A stretch of DNA of 64,000 nucleotides from NCBI RefSeq assembly GCF_019668505.1, contig NZ_AP024371.1:62001-126000 (forward strand). Reading direction: 5' to 3'. The translations under genes and the position numbers were made by a program. Each line of letters opens with the position of its first letter. Positions within the stretch are counted from its first letter, which is position 1. Below the pieces are notes generated by a model. It was not told the DNA's origin, did no database searches, and worked only from the letters and a program-made list of their open reading frames with translations. Shown in pieces: positions 49,430-59,295 of this stretch. The stretch is from Borrelia miyamotoi (lineage in GTDB: Bacteria; Spirochaetota; Spirochaetia; Borreliales; Borreliaceae).

Positions 49430-49870
49430 CTAAAAAGGTATATCCTCATTAAAATCGTTATCACAACCAATCTCTTTAAACGAATCTGGCTTCTTATCAT
49501 TTTCAAAACCAATATTATTAGTAGTACCTTGAGTAGCAAGAGATGAGCCAAACATCTGAATATTGTCCACTAAAACACTGCACTTGCTTCTCTTATCACC
49601 AGTACTTTTATCCTGCCAACTCTCATATCTTAAAGAACCACTAACTACAACTTGCTTGCCTTTTTTAAGGAAAATACTAAGGCTCTCAGCTCTTCTTGAA
49701 AAAATTACACAATCAAAAAATTGTGCATAATCTACCCATTCATCATTTTTTTTCATTTTTTTATTATTAGCTAAACCAAATTTGAGAATGGCCATACCCA
49801 TCTCAGTATAAGTAAGCTCAGAATCTCTAGTAAGTCTACCTGACAATACTAAGGAATTAATATCAGCCAT
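49430..49870 (-). CDS. ssb: Single-stranded DNA-binding protein
   Basis: A 146-residue OB-fold protein (INSLVLSGRLTRDSELTYTE at the start; QVVVSGSLRYESWQDKSTGDKRS) that ends in the acidic tail DFNEDIPF, the partner-docking tip of SSB. It lies between rpsF and rpsR, as is usual. Confidence 0.96.
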   Translation of the reverse strand: MADINSLVLSGRLTRDSELTYTEMGMAILKFGLANNKKMKKNDEWVDYAQFFDCVIFSRRAESLSIFLKKGKQVVVSGSLRYESWQDKSTGDKRSKCSVLVDNIQMFGSSLATQGTTNNIGFENDKKPDSFKEIGCDNDFNEDIPF

Positions 49871-49881
49871 CTAAAACCTCC

Positions 49882-50283
49882 TCAATTTGTTTTAGTATCA
49901 ACATTACCAATAGATTCTGATGATTCTCTTTCTTTAAGATCCCTACTATCTCTAATTTCCCTAAAATTTCTTCTCTTGACCTTTTTGACATTAACTTTTT
50001 TATTAATTTTAATTAAGATCATGTATCTTAATAAATTTTTAATCAGTTTCAATTGAACTTCAAGATCTTTTAAATTGTCACTATCCATCTTAAATTCTAT
50101 TATCTCATACCTACCACGTACTTGCTTCTTAATAGAATATTCTAATGCCCTCTCTCCAAGAGAATTTTCAACGACATCACTAGCATTAAAAGCTACTAAC
50201 TGTTGCTTTACCTCTTCTAAAGCAACCTTGTATTCAATCTCCTCACTCTTAAATAAAAAACAACCCTCATATTTTCTTATCAT
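49882..50283 (-). CDS. rpsF: 30S ribosomal protein S6
   Basis: A 133-residue protein beginning MIRKYEGCFLFKSEEIEY with the S6 fold and a basic C-terminal extension (KRRNFREIRDSRDLKERESS). A longer reading from 50313 exists, but AAGGAG lies five bases before the ATG at 50283. It is first in its operon, with a promoter near 50386-50414 and an about 95-base leader that may hold an S6:S18 autoregulatory structure. Confidence 0.94.
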   Translation of the reverse strand: MIRKYEGCFLFKSEEIEYKVALEEVKQQLVAFNASDVVENSLGERALEYSIKKQVRGRYEIIEFKMDSDNLKDLEVQLKLIKNLLRYMILIKINKKVNVKKVKRRNFREIRDSRDLKERESSESIGNVDTKTN

Positions 50284-50310
50284 TTTAACTCCTTTTGGTC
50301 TTAATCGCAC

Positions 50311-50331
50311 CATAGATTTTTAAAAACTATG
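50311..50331 (-). promoter_or_regulatory. Hairpin in the rpsF leader
   Basis: On the mRNA strand, CATAG and CTATG arms flank TTTTT/AAAAA, giving a near-perfect stem about 28 bases before the rpsF ATG. S6:S18 binds a leader stem-loop upstream of rpsF in many bacteria; I do not see the complete known motif, so this is a candidate only. Confidence 0.35.
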
Positions 50332-50385
50332 ACAAAGGCTTTCAATACTACTATATCAAGTTATTATTTAAGTAATAGTATATAA

Positions 50386-50414
50386 AGTATATAAAAATCC
50401 CTATTTTTTTTCAA
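50386..50414 (-). promoter_or_regulatory. Sigma-70 promoter of the rpsF-ssb-rpsR-rplI-dnaB operon
   Basis: On the minus strand TTGAAA (50409-50414), 17 bases, TATACT (50386-50391). Good consensus and ideal spacing. Confidence 0.6.
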
Positions 50415-50494
50415 TATTGAGAAAAATCTTTTTAAAAACTCCTCCAGAAGAATTGAAAATTCTAACCTACTATCCGTAAAAATTATCCTATGAC

Positions 50495-50519
50495 AAGATA
50501 TCCTTAAAGAAGGATACTT
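50495..50519. terminator. Hairpin between malX and rpsF
   Basis: TATCCTT (50499-50505) pairs with AAGGATA (50510-50516), extended by AAG/CTT with one bulge. It lies about 170 bases past the malX stop and upstream of the rpsF promoter, so a terminator of malX is plausible. The rest of the 50284-50690 spacer is AT-rich with no gene seen. Confidence 0.4.
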
Positions 50520-50690
50520 TTAACATTGAGATATAAAATACATTTCCCTTACTAATAAAACTAGAACAAACTATCCCTGCTAAAAATTTTAACTCCCTTA
50601 AAAGTATATTTAAAATAAATAAAAAAACAATTTATCTAAGATAAACCCATAACTTAAAACACACACCCTTAAATTCCCCAAATAAATCCC

Positions 50691-52376
50691 TTAATCATCA
50701 TCCTTATTAAGCTTATAAAGCTTCCCTGTCTCTCCTTGCTTTTCAAGCTTATCATCTTCTTTCATTTCAATATATGCCTTAATTCCTTGTCTCACATTAT
50801 CAGATGCAACAACAACACTAGCCTTAAAAAGCTTCTTAGGAGAATAATTTTCAATAGCTTGTTTCATATAATAAACATTCGTTCCATAATCAATCCTAAT
50901 TTTATTATCAATAATAACAATATTTAAAGCACCGGTTTTTTTAAGGATATCCTCAGATATAATTTCAGAACTGAAAACTACAAAGCTTAAGTCTGTTGAT
51001 ATAACGTCAAACTCCTGAATATTATCAAGACCTCCAAGACCTTTAGATAAAAGATGTGCAATCCCCATTCCTTCAACCTCACCTTCACTACCCTCAAAAA
51101 ATGGCTCACCAACACCAAAAATCTGAAAATCAAAATAATTATAAACCCATTTAAAAGTAAAATAATACAAAATAAAAAATGCAAATCCTAATGGCAATAA
51201 ATAGATCCAACTTGTCTTCGCATGTCCTTGTAATACCCCAAACATAAAAAAATCAAAAAATCCAGAAGAAAAAGTAACTCCAACTGAAATATCAAATATA
51301 TTAGCAATCAATAATGCAAACCCCGTATAAATCGCATGAACAAAATAAAGTAAAGGTGCTGTAAAAACAAATAAAAATTCTAAGGGTTCTGTGATTCCTG
51401 TTAAAAAAGCTGCAAGAGCACCTGAAAATAACAAAGATGATATTTTACTCTTGTCATCATGAATAATTCCTCTATAAACCCCGAATGCTGCACCAGGAAG
51501 CCCAAACATAATAGATAGATAAAATCCACTATTAAATCTAGAAATACCTGAATAAAACCTGGTAAGATGTGGATCTGATAGTTGAGCATAAAATATGTTT
51601 TGAATACCACCAACAACCTGACCATTAATAACTTCAGTTCCCCCCAATGGAGTAAAATTAAAAGGAAATGTAAGAATAGAATGAAGACCCAAAGGAATGA
51701 GCATCCTATTTAAAAATCCATAAAGAAAACTATCAAAATAGTTAAACTTAGCAATAAAAAATCCAAAATAAGTAATTAATGCATTAAGATATGGCCAAAC
51801 CAAAACAAATGCTACTCCCAACAAAATACAAAAAGGAAAAATTACTATGGGAACAAACCGAAAACCAGAAAAAAAGCTAAAAGGCCCTGGAAACTTAACA
51901 AAACAAAATTTATTGTGTAAATATCCAACTAAAAGTCCAACTGCTAAAGCACCCAAAATGCCTGTATTTAAAGTTTGGATTCCCAGAATATTTGTTTGAC
52001 CAACAGAAGACATTAAACTAGGCTCAACAAGTACTGAAAACACATCAAGAAAATAATTCTCAGTAACATTGAAAATTAAATACCCAATAAGACCTGATAG
52101 TGCAGCAAGACCCTTTTGTATTCTTGAAATCCCAACAGCAATTCCTACAACAAAAAGTAATGGAATATTTAAAATAATAATATTACTTGTAGCCTTTATA
52201 AGCCCTAAAATAACCTTAAACACAAAATTATCAATGTAAAACAAATTAGAAGGATTTGACATTGCAGAACCGATTCCAAGCATTAAACAAAAAATTGTCA
52301 AAATAGAAATTGGCAATCTTACTGCATTAGAAAACTTCTGTAAATTTGCAAATCTAAGAATCCCGCAAAAATTCAT
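50691..52376 (-). CDS. malX: PTS sugar permease IIC-IIB protein, MalX type, IIB without cysteine
   Basis: A 561-residue glucose/maltose-family PTS protein. The IIC part (about 1-430) has about ten helices and blocks such as GFRFVPIVIFPF, LIPLGLHSIL and AFLTGITEPLEFLFVF (conserved Glu). The C-terminal region looks like IIB (GLGGLDNIQEFDVISTDLSF), but the phosphorylated cysteine of the family motif (D-A-C-I-T-R-L) is replaced and the last about 130 residues contain no Cys. It may rely on IIB from another PTS protein or have another job. The ATG at 52376 follows GGAGAGG by nine bases; a longer reading to 52394 lacks one. Confidence 0.82.
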   Translation of the reverse strand: MNFCGILRFANLQKFSNAVRLPISILTIFCLMLGIGSAMSNPSNLFYIDNFVFKVILGLIKATSNIIILNIPLLFVVGIAVGISRIQKGLAALSGLIGYLIFNVTENYFLDVFSVLVEPSLMSSVGQTNILGIQTLNTGILGALAVGLLVGYLHNKFCFVKFPGPFSFFSGFRFVPIVIFPFCILLGVAFVLVWPYLNALITYFGFFIAKFNYFDSFLYGFLNRMLIPLGLHSILTFPFNFTPLGGTEVINGQVVGGIQNIFYAQLSDPHLTRFYSGISRFNSGFYLSIMFGLPGAAFGVYRGIIHDDKSKISSLLFSGALAAFLTGITEPLEFLFVFTAPLLYFVHAIYTGFALLIANIFDISVGVTFSSGFFDFFMFGVLQGHAKTSWIYLLPLGFAFFILYYFTFKWVYNYFDFQIFGVGEPFFEGSEGEVEGMGIAHLLSKGLGGLDNIQEFDVISTDLSFVVFSSEIISEDILKKTGALNIVIIDNKIRIDYGTNVYYMKQAIENYSPKKLFKASVVVASDNVRQGIKAYIEMKEDDKLEKQGETGKLYKLNKDDD

Positions 52377-52524
52377 CACGCTGAGCCTCTCCATTCAAAA
52401 ACTTAAAACAATAATATTATATCGTCTTTTTTAAAAAAAAGTTAGGTTTTCATAAAAAATTTAAGAAGAAAAATAAAATAACATTCATTTGACTTTTCTC
52501 TTTAAATTAAAACATTTTAACCAC

Positions 52525-52553
52525 TTGATTTATGTCTCCTTTTGTATTAACAT
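52525..52553 (+). promoter_or_regulatory. Possible promoter of the hemolysin III family gene
   Basis: TTGATT (52525-52530), 17 bases, TAACAT (52548-52553). Moderate match. The palindrome at 52570 follows just downstream of the expected start of transcription. Confidence 0.35.
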
Positions 52554-52569
52554 ACCTAAAGTGAGAATA

Positions 52570-52586
52570 AGCATACGTCGTATGCT
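52570..52586. promoter_or_regulatory. 17-base palindrome upstream of the hemolysin III family gene
   Basis: AGCATACG T CGTATGCT, two perfect 8-base arms around one base, more GC-rich than its surroundings, 34 bases before the ATG at 52621. An odd-centred dyad next to a promoter suits a regulator-binding site; a short RNA hairpin is less likely with a one-base loop. Confidence 0.55.
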
Positions 52587-52620
52587 CAAAACATAAAGTA
52601 AAAGTATATAGGATAAGTTT

Positions 52621-53310
52621 ATGTATAAAAAAGACAAAGAGTACAACTCATATGAATATGTAATACCTAAAAATGAATTGTTTAGCTCAATATCTCACTT
52701 ATTTGGTATTATTTTATCAATAATAGGAACAACGATTCTCATTACTATATCAACTACTTCAAAAAAATATTTCCATGCAGTATTATTCCTTATCTATGGC
52801 TCATCAATGATATTGCTATATACAATGAGTACTCTTTATCATATTTTTCCGAAAAAAAGTAAAATAAAAGAACTCTTCAGAAAATTTGATCATATCTCAA
52901 TATTTACGTTAATAGCAGGGACATACACACCACCTTCTTTAATTCTTTTGCCTAACTTTTATGGAAAAATCATTCTTAGCACTGTTTGGGCACTTGCTAT
53001 TTTCGGGATTATTTTCAAATCAATATATGTAAACAGTCCTGGATGGATTAATGGATGCACATTCATACTTATGGGATGGATTATTATATTTGGTATTAAA
53101 TTCATTTACAATTCTATTCCTATACAAGGATTTTTATGGCTAACCATTGGAGGCATTCTTTACACACTAGGAGCTATAGTATACTCAATAAGTAAAAAAT
53201 TTAGCCCAATAGCAAATATGAGAATGCACGATTTCTTTCATATTTTAATCTTAATCGCATCTTTCTCTCACTTTTGGTTCATGTTAAAATATATACTTCC
53301 CATTGATTAA
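52621..53310 (+). CDS. Hemolysin III / PAQR family membrane protein
   Basis: A 229-residue protein with seven transmembrane helices and the PAQR/hemolysin III motifs: [11 protein letters not shown] at the start, [25 protein letters not shown] and [18 protein letters not shown], supplying the His and Asp that bind zinc. Bacterial members are related to adiponectin receptors, which have ceramidase-like activity; hemolysis itself is doubtful. AGGA lies seven bases before the ATG. It is isolated and divergent from malX. Confidence 0.88.
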   Translation: MYKKDKEYNSYEYVIPKNELFSSISHLFGIILSIIGTTILITISTTSKKYFHAVLFLIYGSSMILLYTMSTLYHIFPKKSKIKELFRKFDHISIFTLIAGTYTPPSLILLPNFYGKIILSTVWALAIFGIIFKSIYVNSPGWINGCTFILMGWIIIFGIKFIYNSIPIQGFLWLTIGGILYTLGAIVYSISKKFSPIANMRMHDFFHILILIASFSHFWFMLKYILPID

Positions 53311-53348
53311 ATATCAAGTATTCTTTATTTAAAAACAACATCAAATCA

Positions 53349-54635
53349 TTAGCCTAAAATACTGCGTAAATCATTTACGAAGCCTAGTATAAAAAGACTC
53401 AATACCAATAAAATGCCAACAAAATAAAAGTAATAAATAAATTTTGCACTAAATCGTTTCCCTCGCAAAAGCTCAATTAAACTGATAAAAATCTGACCTC
53501 CATCAAACATTGGAACCACAAAAAAAAATAAATTCATACCAGCAATAAGCAAATTTAAAATTGCAATAGTATTAAACCAATATGAAAATCCAATAGAAGA
53601 AGAATTAACAAGAATATTCATTATTCCAATAGGACCTACAACATTTTTAGAATTATTCTTAAAATTAGAAAATAATTCAACAATGGAATACAAAATATGA
53701 CCCAAAATATTTAAAACTTTATTAAAAGAATTTTTAAAAGCAACTATTAAATTATCTGTTTTAAGTACCCTTTCTAAACTAGGCAATAAAGAAATTCCTA
53801 AAATTTTCTTAGTATCTTGAAATACCAACTTTGAAGTTAAAATCTCCCCATGTCTCTCATATTTAATATTCACTACATCAACACCAAGCTTAGTGATCAA
53901 ATTACTTAAATCTTTATTATTATTTAAAACTACATCATTGATACTTATTATCTTATCATTAGGTTTAAGACCTGCAATTCCAAATGGAGAATTTGCTTCA
54001 ACTTTAGCAATGACAAGATCTACCCAAGGGCTAATTTCTTTTAAAAGTTTATCTAAATTCGTATACTCTTCAAAGCTAACATTCTTATTATCTCTTAAAA
54101 CAGTGAAAGTCATTTTAGAATCTTTTAAAGAAACAAACTTACTTAAATCAGAAAAATATTTGATATTGTGATTATCAACTCTTAAAATAATGTCCCCATC
54201 TCTAAAGTTACTTACAACATTATTATTAATAACATTTATTTTACCAGGGTAATCGAAATAAACAATACCTACCATTTCTATCATGATAAAAATAATTAAT
54301 GCCAAAATTAAATTAAAAAGAGGACCTGCAAAATATATTAATATTTTCTTAAAATGAGAAATACCAAAAATAGAATCTTTATCTGCTTCAAGCTGCCTAT
54401 TGAGTTTAATCTCGTTTTCTAAGTGATCAGCTCCCTTAAGCTTACAATATCCACCTAAAAAAATAGGAGAAACTTTATACTCTGTCTCTTTTATTTTGAT
54501 TTTAAAAAGGCTAGGCCCTATTCCAATAGAAAAAACTTCAACCTTAACTTTAAAAAGCTTTGCACATAAAAAATGACCTAATTCATGAATGAATATTATC
54601 AAGGTAAAAGCTAAAATATTAAGAAAAATATACAT
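53349..54635 (-). CDS. rseP: Site-2 intramembrane metalloprotease RseP
   Basis: A 428-residue membrane protease with the zinc motif HELGH in the first helix (near residue 18), one PDZ domain (about 195-275: GIAGLKPNDKIISIND) and the C-terminal motif MNLFFFVVPMFDGG with the third ligand Asp. It cleaves anti-sigma factors or signal-peptide remnants within the membrane. The ATG at 54635 follows GGGAG by seven bases. It follows cdsA, as in many bacteria. Confidence 0.92.
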   Translation of the reverse strand: MYIFLNILAFTLIIFIHELGHFLCAKLFKVKVEVFSIGIGPSLFKIKIKETEYKVSPIFLGGYCKLKGADHLENEIKLNRQLEADKDSIFGISHFKKILIYFAGPLFNLILALIIFIMIEMVGIVYFDYPGKINVINNNVVSNFRDGDIILRVDNHNIKYFSDLSKFVSLKDSKMTFTVLRDNKNVSFEEYTNLDKLLKEISPWVDLVIAKVEANSPFGIAGLKPNDKIISINDVVLNNNKDLSNLITKLGVDVVNIKYERHGEILTSKLVFQDTKKILGISLLPSLERVLKTDNLIVAFKNSFNKVLNILGHILYSIVELFSNFKNNSKNVVGPIGIMNILVNSSSIGFSYWFNTIAILNLLIAGMNLFFFVVPMFDGGQIFISLIELLRGKRFSAKFIYYFYFVGILLVLSLFILGFVNDLRSILG

Positions 54636-54653
54636 CACATTACTCCCAAAAAA

Positions 54654-55517
54654 TTATGACAAACATAGATAAAATATAGGACCTGTTAAAAGATATGAAT
54701 CAATTGAATCAAGAGCACCACCTCTACCAGGAATAATATTACCAGAATCTTTCACTCCTACACTACGTTTAAGCCCAGATTCAAATAAATCACCAATAAT
54801 AGTAAAAAATCCTATTAAAATACCAAAAACCATAGCTTCTCCATAAGTCAAATTTATAAGTCCTAAAAATACTACAACTATTGCAACAATAACAGAAAAC
54901 AATACGCCACCTAAAAATCCCATTATCGTTTTATTGGGACTAATAATTGTGGGTCTATAACTATTCTTTCCAAAGAAATATCCAATAAGATAGGCAAAAG
55001 TATCATTACCACTAACCATAGAGAAAAGTATTAATAAAAGAATAGGTGCCTTTGGCAAAGTAGTAATAGCAACAATAAACGATATTAAAACACCAGGATA
55101 TATAAGTATGAAAATCATAGAAGTTGCCTGTAATAAAAAATCAACAATTTCATGCTCTTTAATGAAAACCAAGTTAACAATCCAATTACTAAAAACCAAA
55201 GTTATAACCAAATAAAATATTATATTTATACCCAAATCAAAAATATTAAAATGTACATATGTCAAGATTGGAGGAGCTATCCCTAAAAAGAAGGATAAAG
55301 CACTAGATAAAGAAGAAGACTTAACTCTAAGCAAATCATTAACTTCCTTTGCAGAAATTCCACTAAATATAAAAATTAAAATATTAATCAATAAATAATC
55401 CTTAAACTCAAAAAATATTAAAAATAAAATTAAAGGAACAAAAAATAAAAATGTTCCAAGTCTTGCAATAAATGCTAGTTTTTTAGGCCCAAAATTAAAT
55501 AAACTTTTATTTCCCAA
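54654..55517 (-). CDS. cdsA: Phosphatidate cytidylyltransferase CdsA
   Basis: Makes CDP-diacylglycerol for phospholipid synthesis. About 287 residues with eight helices. The C-terminal family signature is present with changes: [20 protein letters not shown] then ALDSID, where PGHGG...DRxD is usual (His to Arg, Arg to Ser). The frame is open up to 55619, deep inside uppS. I prefer the TTG at 55515-55517, which overlaps the uppS stop by 11 bases and has AGGAAGAG upstream; the ATG at 55559 is an alternative. Confidence 0.85.
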   Translation of the reverse strand: MGNKSLFNFGPKKLAFIARLGTFLFFVPLILFLIFFEFKDYLLINILIFIFSGISAKEVNDLLRVKSSSLSSALSFFLGIAPPILTYVHFNIFDLGINIIFYLVITLVFSNWIVNLVFIKEHEIVDFLLQATSMIFILIYPGVLISFIVAITTLPKAPILLLILFSMVSGNDTFAYLIGYFFGKNSYRPTIISPNKTIMGFLGGVLFSVIVAIVVVFLGLINLTYGEAMVFGILIGFFTIIGDLFESGLKRSVGVKDSGNIIPGRGGALDSIDSYLLTGPIFYLCLS

Positions 55518-56199
55518 AATTTCTCTTCCTATTCTTAAAACATGCCAAGTCTTTAACATAATGAGAAACAGAATACTCTGGCCACAAAACATTTGAAAAA
55601 ACAAATTCACAATAAGCAATTCTCCATAAAAGAAAATTACTTATTCTCATATCTCCACCAGTACGTATCAAAAGGTCAAGATCACAAAGTTCCGGATTAT
55701 CCAAAAATTTGGAAAACATAAGCTCATCTAAAGTCTCAAACCTTAAACCACTTCTCAGAATTCTCTTAGCAGCTCTTACTATCTCATTTCGACCACCATA
55801 ATTAATGGCCAAATTCAATACAAACCCATCAAAATTTTTTGTAAAATCAATAGCATCAATGATTGCTCTCCTTACTTCTTTACTTAAAGCTTCAATATCT
55901 CCTGATACTATTATTTTTATATTATTCTCACTATAAAACCCAAATTCAGAACTTAAATAATTGGCAATCAAAAACATTAAATATTCTATTTCGGATTTTG
56001 TTCTATTCCAATTTTCAGTAGAGAAAATATAAAGAGATAAATATTTTATGCCCAATTTAATAGAATAATGAACTATCTCCTTGGCTCTCTTTAAACCTTC
56101 TTTATGACCTTCAAAAAGCGAAAGACCTTCCTTTAAAGCCCATCTTCTATTTCCATCCATGATGATTCCAACATGCATTGGAAGGGAATCACTACTCAT
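55507..56199 (-). CDS. uppS: Undecaprenyl diphosphate synthase
   Basis: Cis-prenyltransferase making the C55 lipid carrier for peptidoglycan. The 230-residue protein has MDGNRRWA (catalytic Asp and Asn), INYGGRNEI and [26 protein letters not shown], the substrate-binding C-terminal block, where RTGGDMR replaces the more common RTSGEQR. It lies between frr and cdsA. Confidence 0.94.
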   Translation of the reverse strand: MSSDSLPMHVGIIMDGNRRWALKEGLSLFEGHKEGLKRAKEIVHYSIKLGIKYLSLYIFSTENWNRTKSEIEYLMFLIANYLSSEFGFYSENNIKIIVSGDIEALSKEVRRAIIDAIDFTKNFDGFVLNLAINYGGRNEIVRAAKRILRSGLRFETLDELMFSKFLDNPELCDLDLLIRTGGDMRISNFLLWRIAYCEFVFSNVLWPEYSVSHYVKDLACFKNRKRNFGK

Positions 56200-56203
56200 A
56201 CAC

Positions 56204-56758
56204 TCAAATTTCCATTATCTCTTTTGTTTTCAAATCAAAAATTTCTTCTATTTTTTTGATATAAAAATTAGTACTTTTTTGAATATCATCCAAAATCCGT
56301 CGTAAATCATCCTCAGTAATCTGAGAATCTCTCTCTTGTTTCTTAGCTCTACTATTTAATTCTTGCCTTATATTCCTAGCCGCAACCTTATATTCATCCG
56401 CAATTTTTTTTGCCTGTTTTACTATTTCTTTACGTCTCTCAATAGTCAATACAGGAACTTTAATTCTAAGTACTGAACCATCATTTGAAGGATTCATAAA
56501 AAGATCTGAATTAAGTATGGCCTGCTCTATCTTAGAAAGCAAACTTTTATCCCAAGGTTGAATTACAACAAGTCTTGCCTCAGGAATACTAATATTAGCA
56601 ACCCTAGTTAAAGGGATTTTTTCTCCATAATAATCAACTGATATTTTATTAAAAAGAGTACTACTAATTCTACCTGTTCTTAAAGATTTATATTCACTCT
56701 CAAGAGATAAAATAACTTTATTCATTTTCTCATCCAATAAAGCCTTATATTCCTCCAT
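56204..56758 (-). CDS. frr: Ribosome recycling factor
   Basis: Splits post-termination ribosomes with EF-G. The 184-residue protein has [39 protein letters not shown] and the C-terminal three-helix bundle [22 protein letters not shown] region, all typical. It follows tsf by 35 bases; no pyrH gene lies between, unlike in many bacteria. Confidence 0.95.
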   Translation of the reverse strand: MEEYKALLDEKMNKVILSLESEYKSLRTGRISSTLFNKISVDYYGEKIPLTRVANISIPEARLVVIQPWDKSLLSKIEQAILNSDLFMNPSNDGSVLRIKVPVLTIERRKEIVKQAKKIADEYKVAARNIRQELNSRAKKQERDSQITEDDLRRILDDIQKSTNFYIKKIEEIFDLKTKEIMEI

Positions 56759-56793
56759 TCAAGCCCCCTCAAAATCAAAAGAATAATAAATTA

Positions 56794-57633
56794 TTATCCA
56801 ACACTTAAATATTTAAAATCTATTATTTCTATCTCAGTCGAAATTGATTTGGCAACCTCTTCGATCTTCTCCTTAACAGTAAGTTTATCATCCTTTACAA
56901 ACGATTGTTCTAAAAGAACAATCTCTCTTAAATGCTTTTTAAGTTTTCCAGATACTATTCCCTTAATTACATTCTCAGGTTTCCCACCAACTTCCAACTG
57001 TTTCATAAATATTTCTTCCTGCTCTTTGACATAACTAGGAGAAATATCATTCACACTTAAATAAAGTGGAGCAAAAGCTGCTACATGCAAAGCCAAATCC
57101 ATTGCAAGACTATTTAATCTCTCATCTTCTATTTTTGAAACATTATCTACTTTTAATTTAATAAACACACCTATCTTAGATTGCTCTCCATGAAGATAAC
57201 TTTTTACAATTTCATTAGATGCAATATTCGTAGTATAAATTCTATTTACATAAATATTTTCTTTTATTGTAGATGCTAAATTTTTAATTTCAAGTTCTTG
57301 ATGCTCATCTAAAGAATCATTGCCACTCTCAACTAATTGTCTTATCAAAAGATTTCCAAAAGTTACAAAATCACTATTAATAGCAACAAAATCTGTTTCA
57401 CATGAAACAAGCAAAAGACCTACTCTCGCTTTATTTGCATAAGAGAATACCCGTCCCTCCTTAGCATCTCTACCACTTCTTTTATCAGCTGATGCAATAC
57501 CCATCTCTCTGAGCTTTTTCTTAGCTAACTCAAAGTCACCACCAACAGCATCTAATGCTTTCTTGCAATCACCAAATCCAGCCCCAGTTGCATCTCTGAG
57601 CTTTTTCACCTCTTGAGGATTAATACTACTCAT
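56794..57633 (-). CDS. tsf: Elongation factor Ts
   Basis: Nucleotide exchange factor for EF-Tu. The 279-residue protein has the N-terminal UBA-like domain ([19 protein letters not shown]), the TDFVA motif (CETDFVAIN) that contacts EF-Tu, and a full-length core. It follows rpsB by four bases. Confidence 0.96.
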   Translation of the reverse strand: MSSINPQEVKKLRDATGAGFGDCKKALDAVGGDFELAKKKLREMGIASADKRSGRDAKEGRVFSYANKARVGLLLVSCETDFVAINSDFVTFGNLLIRQLVESGNDSLDEHQELEIKNLASTIKENIYVNRIYTTNIASNEIVKSYLHGEQSKIGVFIKLKVDNVSKIEDERLNSLAMDLALHVAAFAPLYLSVNDISPSYVKEQEEIFMKQLEVGGKPENVIKGIVSGKLKKHLREIVLLEQSFVKDDKLTVKEKIEEVAKSISTEIEIIDFKYLSVG

Positions 57634-57637
57634 ATTA

Positions 57638-58420
57638 CTACTCTCCTTTATATCCTTCTAATTCCTTTTTGTCATTCTTAACTTCAATTTGGCTCATTAA
57701 ATCTTCTTCATTCAAGTTTTCAACTATCTGAATTCCAACTTCTTTATCACTTTCCAAAATAGCATCAGATATTATTTTAGTAAATAAAGCAACAGAACGA
57801 ATTGCATCATCATTGCCAGGAATTGGACAGTCAATTACATCTGGGTTACAATTTGTATCAACAACCGAAATGATAGGAATACCAATCTTTCTAGCCTCAT
57901 TAATCACTATTTGCTCTCTTTTAGGATCAATAATGAAAATAGCACCAGGAAGTTCTTCCATATCTTTAATTCCAGTCAAATTTTTAGATAACTTTAATTT
58001 CTCACGATTAAGTTGAGAAACTTCTTTTTTGCTAATCATCTCAAAAGTTCCATCAATTTCCATCTTTTCCAATTTTTTCAATCTTTGAACTGATTTCTTA
58101 ATAGTATTAAAGTTAGAAAGCATTCCACCAAGCCATCTATTGTTAACATAAGGCATATCACTTCTTTTAGCCTCCTGCTCAATTATTTCGCTTGCTTGCT
58201 TTTTAGTTCCAACAAACAAAACTTTCTTACCACTCTTTACAATATTTTGAACAAGTTCATAAGAATCTTTGATACCTTGTAAAGTTTTTTGCAAATCCAA
58301 AATATGTATTTCATTTCTCTCTGAAAAGATAAATCTTTTCATTCTTGGATCAAGCCTTTTTACCTGATGCCCAAAATGAACTCCAGCCTCTAAAAGGCTT
58401 TTCATAGTAATAACTGCCAA
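57638..58420 (-). CDS. rpsB: 30S ribosomal protein S2
   Basis: The 260-residue protein has [24 protein letters not shown] and [13 protein letters not shown], all S2 signatures. The start is TTG (58418-58420), five bases after GGAGG, giving [13 protein letters not shown]; the next ATG would cut into the conserved start. Gene order rpsB-tsf-frr. Confidence 0.96.
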   Translation of the reverse strand: MAVITMKSLLEAGVHFGHQVKRLDPRMKRFIFSERNEIHILDLQKTLQGIKDSYELVQNIVKSGKKVLFVGTKKQASEIIEQEAKRSDMPYVNNRWLGGMLSNFNTIKKSVQRLKKLEKMEIDGTFEMISKKEVSQLNREKLKLSKNLTGIKDMEELPGAIFIIDPKREQIVINEARKIGIPIISVVDTNCNPDVIDCPIPGNDDAIRSVALFTKIISDAILESDKEVGIQIVENLNEEDLMSQIEVKNDKKELEGYKGE

Positions 58421-58468
58421 AATAACCTCCTAAATCCCTCGCTTTTACTCACTACTTAAATAGCGGAA

Positions 58469-58474
58469 ATTATA
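58469..58474 (-). promoter_or_regulatory. Probable -10 of rpsB-tsf-frr
   Basis: TATAAT on the minus strand, 49 bases before the rpsB start. No strong -35. Confidence 0.4.
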
Positions 58475-58520
58475 TTTTCTTTAATAAGAATATCATAAAA
58501 TAACCCAATTAGTAAGCTTA

Positions 58521-59014
58521 TTATATTGAACAACTACCATTAATATATTCAATCAAAATATCTTCAACCCCATTTTCAAGACTAATACCTTCCCCAGCTT
58601 TATTTTTCCAATATCCAAACACAACATAATGATAAACAATATCTGGCATTAATTCCCTAAATTTAATAAATGAAACCTCACAAGCTTTAACTATTTTCTC
58701 TTTTTTGGAATAAATACACAAAAACTAGTTTCTACCTCAATAAACTTATGGCTATGCGCCATTATCTTACCAAAAGCTTCCTTTTCTTCTTTTATCTTGT
58801 CAACATAAACTAAGTCATTTTTCAACAGAGTATTAAAGTAATTAAGCATTTTATCCTTACCATATTTTTCAATAGCACTAACAAATTAAGAGCAGTTAGT
58901 TTCCCTGTAACACTAAATTTACCTGACTTTATCAATAATATTTAAAGCCTCTAAACCTGACTCTAGCAATAAATCTGATACAAGTGCAACATCAAAATTT
59001 GCCTTATAAATCAT
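58521..59014 (-). pseudogene. Decayed gene with several frameshifts, family unknown
   Basis: On the minus strand a reading begins at ATG 59014 (MIYKANFDVALVSDLL), hits a stop after DKVR, continues in a second frame (SGKFSVTGKLTALN), then a third (FVSAIEKYGKDKML... to FIPKK), then shifts at an A-run near 58700 and ends with KACEVSFIKFRELMPDI... to a stop at 58521. Joined, these give about 160 residues that look protein-like throughout. The isolated 66-codon frame at its end is therefore not a gene by itself. It overlaps the stop of the upstream small membrane gene. Confidence 0.65.
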
Positions 59015-59282
59015 TTTTATTGCTCTCAGATAATCTTAATAAAAAGATCAAAACTATTGAACCAACAATTGGAAATAAATAAAATAAAATGTTTATTTGC
59101 CTATTATAATAATCGAAATAAAAAAGAGGTAGAAAAAATAAAAATAGAACCCCTCCTAAAAAACTTACCAAATAAATCAATAAAAATCTAAACTTTAATA
59201 TACCAAAAACGACAACAAAAAAACTTACTATAAAAGAAATAAGAATATTGGTTAAAATTAAATGCAAAAAAAATGTTACCAT
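59004..59282 (-). CDS. Small membrane protein, unknown function
   Basis: A 92-residue protein with three likely transmembrane helices (about 8-28, 33-55, 65-85) and a polar C-terminus (SESNKNDL). No known motif. It lies in a minus-strand series between a lipoprotein gene and the decayed gene. Confidence 0.5.
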   Translation of the reverse strand: MVTFFLHLILTNILISFIVSFFVVVFGILKFRFLLIYLVSFLGGVLFLFFLPLFYFDYYNRQINILFYLFPIVGSIVLIFLLRLSESNKNDL

Positions 59283-59295
59283 ATTTTTCCTTGAA

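Noticed and set aside
50449..50463. Small inverted repeat AGAATT-gaa-AATTCT upstream of rpsF
   Set aside because: Only six-base AT-rich arms; expected by chance in this composition.
58521..58721. 66-codon gene with TTG start downstream of the small membrane gene
   Set aside because: It starts inside protein-like sequence that continues upstream in another frame, so it is the end of a decayed gene and not a separate one.
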